Below, piece by piece: positions 15,412-22,663 of a DNA stretch of 32,581 nucleotides. The stretch comes from an uncultured bacterium (lineage in GTDB: Bacteria; Myxococcota_A; Polyangia; Polyangiales; Houyiibacteriaceae), in contig CALLDH010000275.1 of NCBI GenBank assembly GCA_937998345.1, forward strand, positions 1-32,581. Direction: 5' to 3'. The notes beneath the pieces were generated by a model. That model made no database searches, was not told where the DNA came from, and saw nothing but the letters and a program-made list of their open reading frames with translations. A program made the position numbers and the translations under genes. Every line of letters begins with the position of its first letter. The first letter of the stretch is position 1.

Positions 15412-16650
15412 ATGGAACTGCTGAGCCGAATTCAAGACAATTGGATCGTCCTCCTGATCCCGCTGATCAGCGCGCTGGTCGGTTGGTTCACCAATGTGGT
15501 CGCCATCAAGATGATGTTTCATCCGGTCGAGTTCGTTGGCATCCCGCCCTATCTCGGTTGGCAGGGCGTCATCCCCGCCAACGCCCTGCGCCTCGCTAAG
15601 GTCTCGAACACGCTGATCACGCAGAAGCTCTTGTCCCTACGGCAACTCTTCGACCAAACCTTCAACGCCGACTCGTTTGCAGGAAAGCTCGGCTTGGTCA
15701 TCGACGACGTGACGGAACAGGTGATCGACGAGGTCGCCAACAAACACGCCAAGGCGATGTGGGACAATGCGGGCGAATTCATGCAGAGCAAGGTGCGTGC
15801 GCACGTGCGAGCCGAGGTGATCGAAGTCTCACGCGCGATCGCCATGGACATGGCCGATGACATCGACAGCATCATGGACATCGAGAAGACCGTCCTCGAA
15901 GCGATGGAGCGTCACAAAGCACTAATGGGCGAGATGTTCTACGAAGTCGGCCGCCAGGAGTTCAAATTCATCGAGCGCTCGGGCCTCTACTTCGGCTTCC
16001 TGTTCGGGGTGTTCCAGATGGTGATCTGGGTCCTCTATCCCGCACCTTGGATCCTTCCCGCTGCCGGGTTCGGCGTTGGCTATCTCACCAACTGGATCGC
16101 GATCAGGCTGGTGTTCTCTCCGCGGGAGCCGGTCAAAATCGGACCGATGACGGTCCAGGGCCTTTTTCACAAGCGCCAGAACGAGGTAGCCGAAGCGTTC
16201 GGCCGGACCGTCGCAACACGTGTGCTGAACGCGGACAACATCGTGACCACCGTCATGGATGGCGAAGGTGCAACGCGGATGAACGAAATCGTCGAGCACC
16301 GCATCAGTGACCTAATCGCGAAGTACGAAGCTCACCCGATGGCCAAGCTGGTCTTGCCGGAGGAGAAGCGCCCTGCCCTCCGGGCCGAGCTCCTCGCACG
16401 AATCCAAACCGAATGGCCAAAGCCCGGAGGCTTCTTTCACACTTTCGCCGGCGAGTCGGTGGACCTCCAAGGCGAGCTCGAACGCCGCATGAAGGGGCTC
16501 GACCGCGAGAGTTACGAAGGGGTACTGAGGCCGGCGTTCCAGCAGGATGAGTGGAAATTGATCGCCGCTGGCGCTGTGCTGGGCACCGCAGCTGGCGTCT
16601 TACAACTGGTCTTTATCTTCGGCGACGCGATGGAGCGCCTGAACAGGTAG
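15412..16650 (+). CDS. DUF445 family membrane protein
   Basis: A 412-residue protein of the DUF445 (YheB/YjiN-like) family, of unknown function. It contains an internal duplication: the segment GWFTNVVAIKMMFHP near residues 24-38 recurs as GYLTNWIAIRLVFSP near residues 223-237, each followed by a G-I/M-x-x-x-Q-G-x-x-x-K/N motif. Each copy adjoins a membrane helix; a further helix closes the C-terminus (AAGAVLGTAAGVLQLVFIFG). Long amphipathic helical segments separate them. Gene position after the Nudix gene and before purU gives no functional hint. Confidence 0.88.
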   Translation: MELLSRIQDNWIVLLIPLISALVGWFTNVVAIKMMFHPVEFVGIPPYLGWQGVIPANALRLAKVSNTLITQKLLSLRQLFDQTFNADSFAGKLGLVIDDVTEQVIDEVANKHAKAMWDNAGEFMQSKVRAHVRAEVIEVSRAIAMDMADDIDSIMDIEKTVLEAMERHKALMGEMFYEVGRQEFKFIERSGLYFGFLFGVFQMVIWVLYPAPWILPAAGFGVGYLTNWIAIRLVFSPREPVKIGPMTVQGLFHKRQNEVAEAFGRTVATRVLNADNIVTTVMDGEGATRMNEIVEHRISDLIAKYEAHPMAKLVLPEEKRPALRAELLARIQTEWPKPGGFFHTFAGESVDLQGELERRMKGLDRESYEGVLRPAFQQDEWKLIAAGAVLGTAAGVLQLVFIFGDAMERLNR

Positions 16651-16698
16651 CTAGGCGGGCGCTGGCCGAACGCTCCCTCAACGGCTAAACACTCAGCT

Positions 16699-17553
16699 GT
16701 GGAACCAACCGCAACCCTGCTCGTCTGCTGCCCGGATCGCAAAGGCCTCGTCGCCGCGCTTGCACAGGTCCTCTATGGACACGGCGCCAACATCCTCGAC
16801 GCAGACCAACATACCGACCCGGTGGCCGGCCAGTTCTTCCAGCGCATCAAGTTCGATCTCTCCGAGCTTCACACGGACCGCACGAGCTTGAAGACAGCGA
16901 TTTCCGAGGTCGCAGCCCGCTTCTCGATGGACTGGCGCCTCGCGGACGGCCATCGCCGCTCGAGGACTGCCATTTTCGTTTCGAAGTACGATCATTGTCT
17001 GTACGACCTGCTGTTGCGGCAGCGCGGAGGTGAGCTGTCCACCGAAATCTCGATGATCATCAGCAACCACGCGGACCTCGAGCCGGTGGCGGAGCAATTC
17101 GGGATCCCCTTCCACTGCCTGCCGATCACCAAAGATACAAAGCGCGCCCAAGAGAACCAGACTCTGGAACTGTTGAGGGAAGCGGACGTCGATCTGGTGG
17201 TACTCGCCCGATACATGCAGATTCTCAGCGACGACTTTCTGAAGAGCTACGAGGGTCGGGTCATCAACATTCACCATTCGTTCCTGCCGGCGTTCATGGG
17301 CAGCAAGCCCTATCACCGCGCGTTCGAAAGAGGCGTCAAGCTGATCGGCGCCACCGCCCACTACGCCACGGCGGAGCTCGATGATGGGCCGATCATCGAG
17401 CAGGACGTCGTGCGGTGCTCACACAGGGACTCGGTGCAGGACCTCGTACGCAAGGGACGCGACCTGGAAAAGGTCGTGCTGGCGCGTGCCGTCCGCCTGC
17501 ACCTTGATGACCGAATCCTCGTCTACGACAACAAGACCGTCGTCTTTAACTAA
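16699..17553 (+). CDS. purU: Formyltetrahydrofolate deformylase
   Basis: A 284-residue enzyme that hydrolyses 10-formyltetrahydrofolate to formate and tetrahydrofolate, balancing the one-carbon pool. An N-terminal ACT domain (about residues 3-85, starting LLVCCPDRKGLVAALAQVLY) precedes a formyltransferase-fold domain. The catalytic segment INIHHSFLPAF supplies the Asn and His, and the later TAELDDGPIIEQ supplies the Asp; the KPYHRAFERGVKLIGATAHY signature is also present. It starts at GTG 16699 with no obvious ribosome site. The crotonase gene follows 9 bp downstream, in an unusual pairing. Confidence 0.95.
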   Translation: MEPTATLLVCCPDRKGLVAALAQVLYGHGANILDADQHTDPVAGQFFQRIKFDLSELHTDRTSLKTAISEVAARFSMDWRLADGHRRSRTAIFVSKYDHCLYDLLLRQRGGELSTEISMIISNHADLEPVAEQFGIPFHCLPITKDTKRAQENQTLELLREADVDLVVLARYMQILSDDFLKSYEGRVINIHHSFLPAFMGSKPYHRAFERGVKLIGATAHYATAELDDGPIIEQDVVRCSHRDSVQDLVRKGRDLEKVVLARAVRLHLDDRILVYDNKTVVFN

Positions 17554-17562
17554 GGAGTCCGC

Positions 17563-18357
17563 ATGTCCGAACGTGTCCAGCTCACCATTGACAACCACGT
17601 CGCCACGGTTCGCATGTCACGCCCCGAAAAGCGGAACGCCCTCGACGCAGACATGTTCGACGGGCTCCTCCGCATGGGGAAGCGCATCATCGCGGACAAC
17701 AGCGTCCGAGCGGTCGTGTTGCACGGCGAAGGCAAAGCCTTTTCCGCCGGCCTCGATTTCGCCTCGTTCCTGGGAGCGCCCGACCTGATGCAAAAGCTCC
17801 TCGCACGGGGCGAAGAGAGCCCCGCCAACCTGGCGCAACGGGCGGGTTGGATCTGGCAGGAGGTGAATGTCCCCGTGATCGCCGCAGTGCACGGCTTCGC
17901 CTTCGGCGGCGCCCTGCAGATCGCTCTCGGCGCAGACCTTCGCTACGTCACCGCCGATGCCCAGTTTTCCGTCATGGAGATCAAATGGGGCTTGATCCCG
18001 GACATGAGCATCACGCAGACGCTATTGCGGCTCGTGCCCATCGATGTCGCGAAGGAACTGACGTTCACGGGGCGCATCGTCTCCGGCGACGAGGCCGTCG
18101 AGCTCGGACTCGCCACCAAGGTCTCAGACGATCCGCTCGCGGATGCACTCGAAACCGCCCACTTGATCGCGACCAAGTCGCCGCATGCCATCCGCGCGGG
18201 CAAAACGCTCCTCAGAGATGCGCCGGGCATGTCACGTGCCGACGCGCTCAAGCTCGAGACCGCCCTGCAAGTCGGACTGCTCGGCAGCCCCAATCAAACG
18301 GAGGCGGTGCAGGCGAACATGATGAAGCGAACGCCTTCGTTCAAAGACCCGGAATAG
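17563..18357 (+). CDS. Crotonase family enzyme (enoyl-CoA hydratase/isomerase)
   Basis: A 264-residue crotonase-fold protein that acts on acyl-CoA thioesters. The oxyanion-hole segments are FSAGLDFASF (about residues 61-70) and HGFAFGGALQIALGAD (about 108-123). In the active-site stretch SVMEIKWGLIPDMS, the Glu and the Asp eight residues later line up with the acidic pair of dienoyl-CoA isomerases, whereas hydratases have two Glu at other positions, so isomerase activity is favoured over simple hydration. An AAGGAG ribosome site lies about 7 bp before the ATG. Ends 11 bp from the convergent ferrochelatase gene. Confidence 0.88.
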   Translation: MSERVQLTIDNHVATVRMSRPEKRNALDADMFDGLLRMGKRIIADNSVRAVVLHGEGKAFSAGLDFASFLGAPDLMQKLLARGEESPANLAQRAGWIWQEVNVPVIAAVHGFAFGGALQIALGADLRYVTADAQFSVMEIKWGLIPDMSITQTLLRLVPIDVAKELTFTGRIVSGDEAVELGLATKVSDDPLADALETAHLIATKSPHAIRAGKTLLRDAPGMSRADALKLETALQVGLLGSPNQTEAVQANMMKRTPSFKDPE

Positions 18358-18368
18358 TCAGCCGCCGC

Positions 18369-19412
18369 TCAAGCCGGCTCGGGCGGCCGCGACACGCGGG
18401 GCTGATACTGGCAGCAATCCGGCGGACACTCGTCGCGGTACGGGCCCCGCTTGCCCAAAGCCTGCCGCACCACGACCTTGCCCAGGCGCTCCTCGATGAG
18501 CTCACGTATCATCGACACGAACGCGGGGTGGGTCCCCACCGTAGGCGCCCGCGTCAAGGTGATTCCGAGCTCGTTGGCGTAGTCCCGGGCCTCGTGGTCG
18601 AGATCCCAGATCACCTCCATGTTGTCCGACAAGAACCCGATCGGCGCGATCACCACGTCTTTCACGTTGATTTGTGACAGCGCATCGAGATGCTCGAGGA
18701 TATCCGGACCTAGCCACGGAATGTGCGGTGCTCCGCTGCGGCTCTGATACGCGAGCTGCCAACGCTCGTGGCGGGCGCCCTCGGCCACCAAACGGGCCGT
18801 CTCTTCGAGCTGCTCGGCGTAGTCGGAGGTTTCGGCCATCGCGACGGGAATGCTGTGTCCAGTAAACGCGACACGAGCACATTCGCGCCGCTCCTTGGGC
18901 AAGGTCTCGAGGGCGGCGAGTAGGCGATCGACGTTCGCTTCGATGAAGCCCGGGTGATTGTAGAACGCTCGCAACTTGGCGACGGTGGGTGCACCCTCGC
19001 CGAGCTCTTCGCGCGCCTTCTCGATGTTCTCCAAATACTGCCGGCACCCGCTGTAGCTGCTGTACGCAGAGGTGACGAACGCAAGAGCGCGCGTCTTGCC
19101 GTCGTCGCGCATCTGGCGAAGCGCCTCGAGGATGAACGGGTTCCAATTGCGGTTGCCCCAATATACGGGCAGGTCGATCCCGTTGCCGCGAAGCTCTTCT
19201 TCGAGTGCCGCAATCAATGCGCGATTCTGGTCATTGAGAGGACTCTTGCCCTCGAAGTGATTGTAGTGGGCCGCGACTTCCTTGAGCCGGTCCGAAGGGA
19301 TGTTCTTGCCTCGGACCACGTTCTCGAGGAACGGCATGACGTCCGCGCGTTGCTCCGGCCCACCGAAGGACACCAGGAGAACACTATCGTATTCCGAATC
19401 CGTATCGCTCAC
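18369..19412 (-). CDS. hemH: Ferrochelatase family enzyme (heme synthesis)
   Basis: A 347-residue enzyme that inserts iron into a porphyrin. The N-terminus VLLVSFGGPEQRADVMPFLE and the later HYNHFEGKSPLNDQNRALI are close to the actinobacterial CpfC type, which acts on coproporphyrin III. The catalytic His lies in FTGHSIPVAMAE and the Glu in SDNMEVIWDLDHEA. Cysteines in YSGCRQYLENI and a C-terminal cluster (DECPPDCCQ) are placed to bind a [2Fe-2S] cluster, as in several bacterial ferrochelatases. The start is GTG at 19412, with GAGAG about 7 bp upstream; a GTG at 19439 lacks a ribosome site. Protoporphyrin and coproporphyrin specificity cannot be separated here. Divergent from the MBL-fold gene. 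Confidence 0.93.
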   Translation of the reverse strand: MSDTDSEYDSVLLVSFGGPEQRADVMPFLENVVRGKNIPSDRLKEVAAHYNHFEGKSPLNDQNRALIAALEEELRGNGIDLPVYWGNRNWNPFILEALRQMRDDGKTRALAFVTSAYSSYSGCRQYLENIEKAREELGEGAPTVAKLRAFYNHPGFIEANVDRLLAALETLPKERRECARVAFTGHSIPVAMAETSDYAEQLEETARLVAEGARHERWQLAYQSRSGAPHIPWLGPDILEHLDALSQINVKDVVIAPIGFLSDNMEVIWDLDHEARDYANELGITLTRAPTVGTHPAFVSMIRELIEERLGKVVVRQALGKRGPYRDECPPDCCQYQPRVSRPPEPA

Positions 19413-19492
19413 GGCCGAACTCTCGCGCCTAAAACCCACACTTGCAAGCTAAGAGTCTTGCCAAGCGATTCGAGCTGTGCTCTAGCTTGCGC

Positions 19493-20275
19493 GTGAGGGT
19501 GACGATTCTTGGAAGCGGGAGCGAAGGCAACGCGCTTCTCTTGGAGTCCGGGGCAACCAGCGTTCTGATCGACGCCGGTCTGTCACACCGCAAACTCGTT
19601 CAGCGATTCGCCGCGATCGGCCGTCAAGCGCCGACGAACATCGCAGCCCTAGTCGTGACGCATAGCCATAGCGACCACGCTGCCCACGCATCGACCTACG
19701 CCACCCGCCTTGGTTGTCCAGTTCGCGCCAGCGAAGCAACGATGCAATCCATTCGCCTCAAGCCGACGGTGCAAGCTGAGACGTTCGCCGTCGGCCGGCG
19801 TTTCGTCGTCGGTGACATCACGATCCACTCGCGATCGATTCCGCACGACGCGCCTCAGGTGGCGCTCGTATTCGAAACCAAGGTCACCACGGTAGGTTTG
19901 GTCACCGATCTCGGGCACGTTCCCAAAGGGCTCGGGGCCTTCCTCGGTGAATGCGAGACGCTCCTACTAGAGGCCAATCACGACCCGGACATGCTCGAAA
20001 CGGGTCCTTACCCCACGATGTTGAAACGACGCGTGGGTGGATCTCTCGGTCACCTGTCGAACGGCCAGGCCGGAGACCTGCTGGCGGGGCTTGCGCACGC
20101 CCCGAGACGCGTCGTTTTGATGCATCTTTCGAAAACCAACAACTCACCCCAGCTAGCACGGAGCTCTGCCGAAGCCGCGCTCGGACATCAGAGCACCGAG
20201 CTGCTTCTGGCGCAGCAACAGCAGCCGCTGGAGCTCGGGGCTGTGCGTGACCGGCAACTTCAGCTAGGCCTTTAG
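19493..20275 (+). CDS. MBL-fold metallohydrolase, WalJ/YycJ-like
   Basis: A 260-residue protein of the metallo-beta-lactamase fold. It opens VTILGSGSEGNALLLESG and has the metal motif HSHSDHAAH (H-x-H-x-D-H), with further ligands in IPHDAP, LVTDLGH, LEANHD and the C-terminal VVLMHLSKTN. This pattern is characteristic of the WalJ (YycJ/VicX) group, possibly nucleases. No WalK/WalR genes adjoin it. The start is uncertain: GTG codons at 19493 and 19499 and a TTG at 19442 are available, none with a clear ribosome site. Spermidine synthase starts 10 bp downstream, so the two are probably one operon. Confidence 0.85.
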   Translation: MRVTILGSGSEGNALLLESGATSVLIDAGLSHRKLVQRFAAIGRQAPTNIAALVVTHSHSDHAAHASTYATRLGCPVRASEATMQSIRLKPTVQAETFAVGRRFVVGDITIHSRSIPHDAPQVALVFETKVTTVGLVTDLGHVPKGLGAFLGECETLLLEANHDPDMLETGPYPTMLKRRVGGSLGHLSNGQAGDLLAGLAHAPRRVVLMHLSKTNNSPQLARSSAEAALGHQSTELLLAQQQQPLELGAVRDRQLQLGL

Positions 20276-20285
20276 CGAGGAACCG

Positions 20286-21344
20286 ATGGGTCTTTGGTAC
20301 GAAGAAATTTTTGATGAGCACACGCGGCTTGGGCTTCTCGTCAAGGAGACCCTATTTTCGGTGCAGAGCCCGTTCCAAAAAATCGAGATCATCGACACGT
20401 CTGGATTCGGGAGGGTTCTGGTCATCGACAACGTCTTCATGACCAGCGAGTACGACGAGTTCCTCTATCACGAGATGCTCGCACACCCGGCGCTGACGAC
20501 CGCGCCGCGCATCAATCGCGTCCTCGTCGTTGGCGGAGGCGACGGCGGCACCGTCCGGGAAGTGCTCCGACATCCCGACGTGAGGGAATGCGTGATGATC
20601 GAGATCGACGAGATGGTCGTCGATGCGTCCAGGCAGTACCTACCCGGCATCGGAACGGCCTGGGACGATCCACGCCTCGAGGTCCGCTTCATCGACGGCA
20701 TCGAGTACGTGAAGAATAGCGCCGACGAAAAGTATGACGTCATCTTGCTGGACGGAACCGATCCTATCGGCCCAGGTGCGGTGCTGTTCGACGAAAGCTT
20801 CTATCGAGGCTGCAAGCGCATGCTCTCCCCCGACGGCGTCATGGCGTTGCAGAGCGAGTCGCCGCTTCTGATGTTGGACATCTTCGTCGAGATTCAACAC
20901 AAGCTCCGCAACCTGTTCTCCGAAGTCCACCCATACCTAGGCCCAGTCCCCCTCTACGGCACCGGAACCTGGAGCTGGACCTGGTGCTCCAACACCGGCG
21001 AACCCCTCCGACCATTCCCGGAACGCCAGGAAGCCATCGTCGAGGGCTCGAAGGCCTACAACGAAGACCTCCACCAGGCGGTCTTCGCCCTACCCACCTA
21101 CGTCAAACGCGCGCTCAAGCTCTACGCGACTGCATCACCGGAGAACGGCGCGCGACGCACGTGCTCACGAGCGGGACCCGCTCGGCCCTCTCTTTACGTC
21201 GAAATACGGCTAGCCTCCCCCCGCTCGCTGTGCCGCACATCGCGAGCCGTTCTCCTGTGTAGAAGTCGACGTACGGAGGGGGTCGCGTGTGACGCACGGA
21301 GCATTAACCCTTTCAAAAAGGGGACTGTCCCCTTTTTCGTGTGA
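20286..21344 (+). CDS. speE: Spermidine synthase with run-on C-terminus
   Basis: A 352-residue polyamine aminopropyltransferase, which makes spermidine from putrescine and decarboxylated SAM. The N-terminal barrel (WYEEIFDEHTRLGLLVKETL), the SAM-binding VVGGGDGGTVREVLRH, EIDEMVVDASRQYLPG and the active-site LLDGTDPIGPG and ESFYRG-type segments are intact. GAGGAA lies just before the ATG. The family normally ends near ALPTYVKRAL, at about residue 276; here about 75 more residues follow, rich in Arg, Ser and Ala, unlike any domain, ending KKGTVPFFV, which is a translated palindromic repeat (21315-21337). The tail looks like read-through into non-coding DNA after loss of the original stop. Catalytic function is probably retained. 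Confidence 0.93.
   Translation: MGLWYEEIFDEHTRLGLLVKETLFSVQSPFQKIEIIDTSGFGRVLVIDNVFMTSEYDEFLYHEMLAHPALTTAPRINRVLVVGGGDGGTVREVLRHPDVRECVMIEIDEMVVDASRQYLPGIGTAWDDPRLEVRFIDGIEYVKNSADEKYDVILLDGTDPIGPGAVLFDESFYRGCKRMLSPDGVMALQSESPLLMLDIFVEIQHKLRNLFSEVHPYLGPVPLYGTGTWSWTWCSNTGEPLRPFPERQEAIVEGSKAYNEDLHQAVFALPTYVKRALKLYATASPENGARRTCSRAGPARPSLYVEIRLASPRSLCRTSRAVLLCRSRRTEGVACDARSINPFKKGTVPFFV
21315..21337. repeat. Palindromic repeat (translated KGTVPFF), terminator-like
   Basis: Arms AAAAAGGGGAC and GTCCCCTTTTT match perfectly around one T. As RNA it would form a GC hairpin followed by a U-run, so it could end transcription in either direction. It lies inside the run-on tail of speE, where it encodes KGTVPFF. 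A sister copy with the same 11-1-11 plan is at 29216-29238. Peptides of this type are common at ends of predicted proteins in planctomycete and deltaproteobacterial genomes (recalled, not searched), pointing to a dispersed REP-like family. Confidence 0.75.
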
Positions 21345-21357
21345 GGAGTCGTCCATA

Positions 21358-21543
21358 GGGGCTCGGAAAAACGCGACATGGGGTGGAGTCGGCGTGTGAG
21401 TGACAATCGGCACGACAGCAATCAGCCCCGATTGGCGCGAGCTCCGAGGGGCGCCTTGCGTGGCCTCAGGCCCCAAGCCCCTCCGGCCACATCTGCAAGG
21501 CGCCCCGTCCGGCGCAACCCCGTGTCGTGTTTTTCCGAGCCCC
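21358..21543 (+). other. Nested inverted-repeat element, candidate structured RNA or MITE-like repeat
   Basis: This fills most of a 268-bp gap (21345-21612) with no credible gene. Outer arms 21358-21383 and 21518-21543 pair over 26 bp with two exceptions, 21373/21528 and 21379/21522, both G-U pairs in plus-strand RNA but A-C mismatches on the other strand. Inside are two further stems: 21404-21410 with 21428-21434 (7 bp, CAATCGG/CCGATTG), and 21448-21459 with 21495-21506 (12 bp, GGGGCGCCTTGC/GCAAGGCGCCCC), the latter extended by 21460-21465 with 21485-21490 across a 4-nt bulge. Together these make a three-way junction. No target-site duplication flanks it. A 12-nt segment at 21582-21593 could compete for the inner part of the 5' arm. 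Confidence 0.55.
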
Positions 21544-21612
21544 GGTGAACCTGTGAGCACGCCCGACCCGTCCGCAGGGTTCCCGTGTCGCGTCCCGCCG
21601 TGCCCCGGTTTG

Positions 21613-22599
21613 TTACCAGCTCAAAACCAGCTTCCCGAATGTCTCATTCTTGTCCATGCGTTGATGCGCGGTCTGGATGTCGGTCATGGGCAGGACGTCG
21701 TCGATGATCGGCTTCAGCTCGCCTGTGGTGAACCTTTCGAGCATCTCCTCGGTGAACGACCTCGTTAGCTCGGCTTTTTCTGCCGCCGAACGGCTACGAA
21801 GAACGGAGCCGTGGATCGACGCGCGTTTGGCGAGGAGGGTGCCGAGAGCGAGCTCGCCCTTGACGCCGCCCATCAAGCCGATGACGATGATGCGGCCTTT
21901 CTTGCCGATCACTTTGATGTTCTGGGCGAGGTACGCGGCACCTATGGTGTCGAGGATCACGTCGACGCCCTTCGGGGCCGCTTCGAGCACGGCTTCGGCG
22001 AAGCTGCCATCTTCGACGAGCACCGCGTGGTTCAATCCGAGGTCGGTGCATCGCGGGAGCTTGTCGGCGGTGCGTGAGGTGCCGATGGAGGTCGCGCCAA
22101 TCGCGGAAGCCAATTGAATGCCAGCGGTGCCGACCCCGCTGGCGACCGCGTGCAACAGCACCGACTGCCCCGCCTGCAAACCTCCCTGCAACCCGATCGC
22201 GTCGTACGCCGTCAGGAACACTTCCGGAACAGCGGCGGCCTCTTCCAACGACAGTTCCTTCGGAACTGGCATGAGCTCGGCACTCTGGGTCACCACGCGG
22301 GTCGCCATCGAGCCCCCACCCACGATGCCCATGACACGGTCGCCTGGCTTCCAGGTGCTGACCGAGTCGCCAACCGACTCGACCACGCCGGCAAATTCGA
22401 GGCCAGGCACGTCGGCGGGCACTCCGGGGGGCGCCGGATAGAAGCCACGGCGCTGCAGACAGTCGGCGCGGTTGAGGCCGGCAGCAGCGACATCGACGAG
22501 GACCTCTGTCGGCCCCGGCTCGGGCAGGTCGATCTCACCCACATCGAGCACCTCAGGCCCCCCGGGCTCACGAATGCGAATCGCTTTTGCTTTGGGCAT
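21613..22599 (-). CDS. NAD(P)H quinone oxidoreductase, PIG3 family
   Basis: A 328-residue zinc-independent medium-chain dehydrogenase/reductase. The N-terminal substrate domain has AAGLNRADCLQRRGFYPAPP, which is the PIG3-type quinone oxidoreductase signature, and GLEFAGVVESVG. The cofactor domain carries a variant glycine-rich loop (AVASGVGTAGIQLASAIGA), so NADPH is probable. The final FGKLVL is the usual family end. Zinc ligands are absent. It has a good upstream region shared with the divergent ligase gene (64 bp between starts). Its 3' end borders the inverted-repeat element. Confidence 0.92.
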   Translation of the reverse strand: MPKAKAIRIREPGGPEVLDVGEIDLPEPGPTEVLVDVAAAGLNRADCLQRRGFYPAPPGVPADVPGLEFAGVVESVGDSVSTWKPGDRVMGIVGGGSMATRVVTQSAELMPVPKELSLEEAAAVPEVFLTAYDAIGLQGGLQAGQSVLLHAVASGVGTAGIQLASAIGATSIGTSRTADKLPRCTDLGLNHAVLVEDGSFAEAVLEAAPKGVDVILDTIGAAYLAQNIKVIGKKGRIIVIGLMGGVKGELALGTLLAKRASIHGSVLRSRSAAEKAELTRSFTEEMLERFTTGELKPIIDDVLPMTDIQTAHQRMDKNETFGKLVLSW

Positions 22600-22663
22600 G
22601 AGGTGAAGCGTAACCCGCTACCAGTCCGCGTCCAGCTCCGCCTCTCATGCTAGATTCTCCTCG

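Noticed and set aside
21358-21543. Insertion sequence with terminal inverted repeats
   Set aside because: No transposase frame and no flanking target duplication; kept only as an alternative (MITE-like) reading.
21210-21768. Short open frames on both strands across the inverted-repeat element
   Set aside because: Their composition follows the repeat structure, none has a ribosome site or domain, and they overlap each other and the flanking genes.
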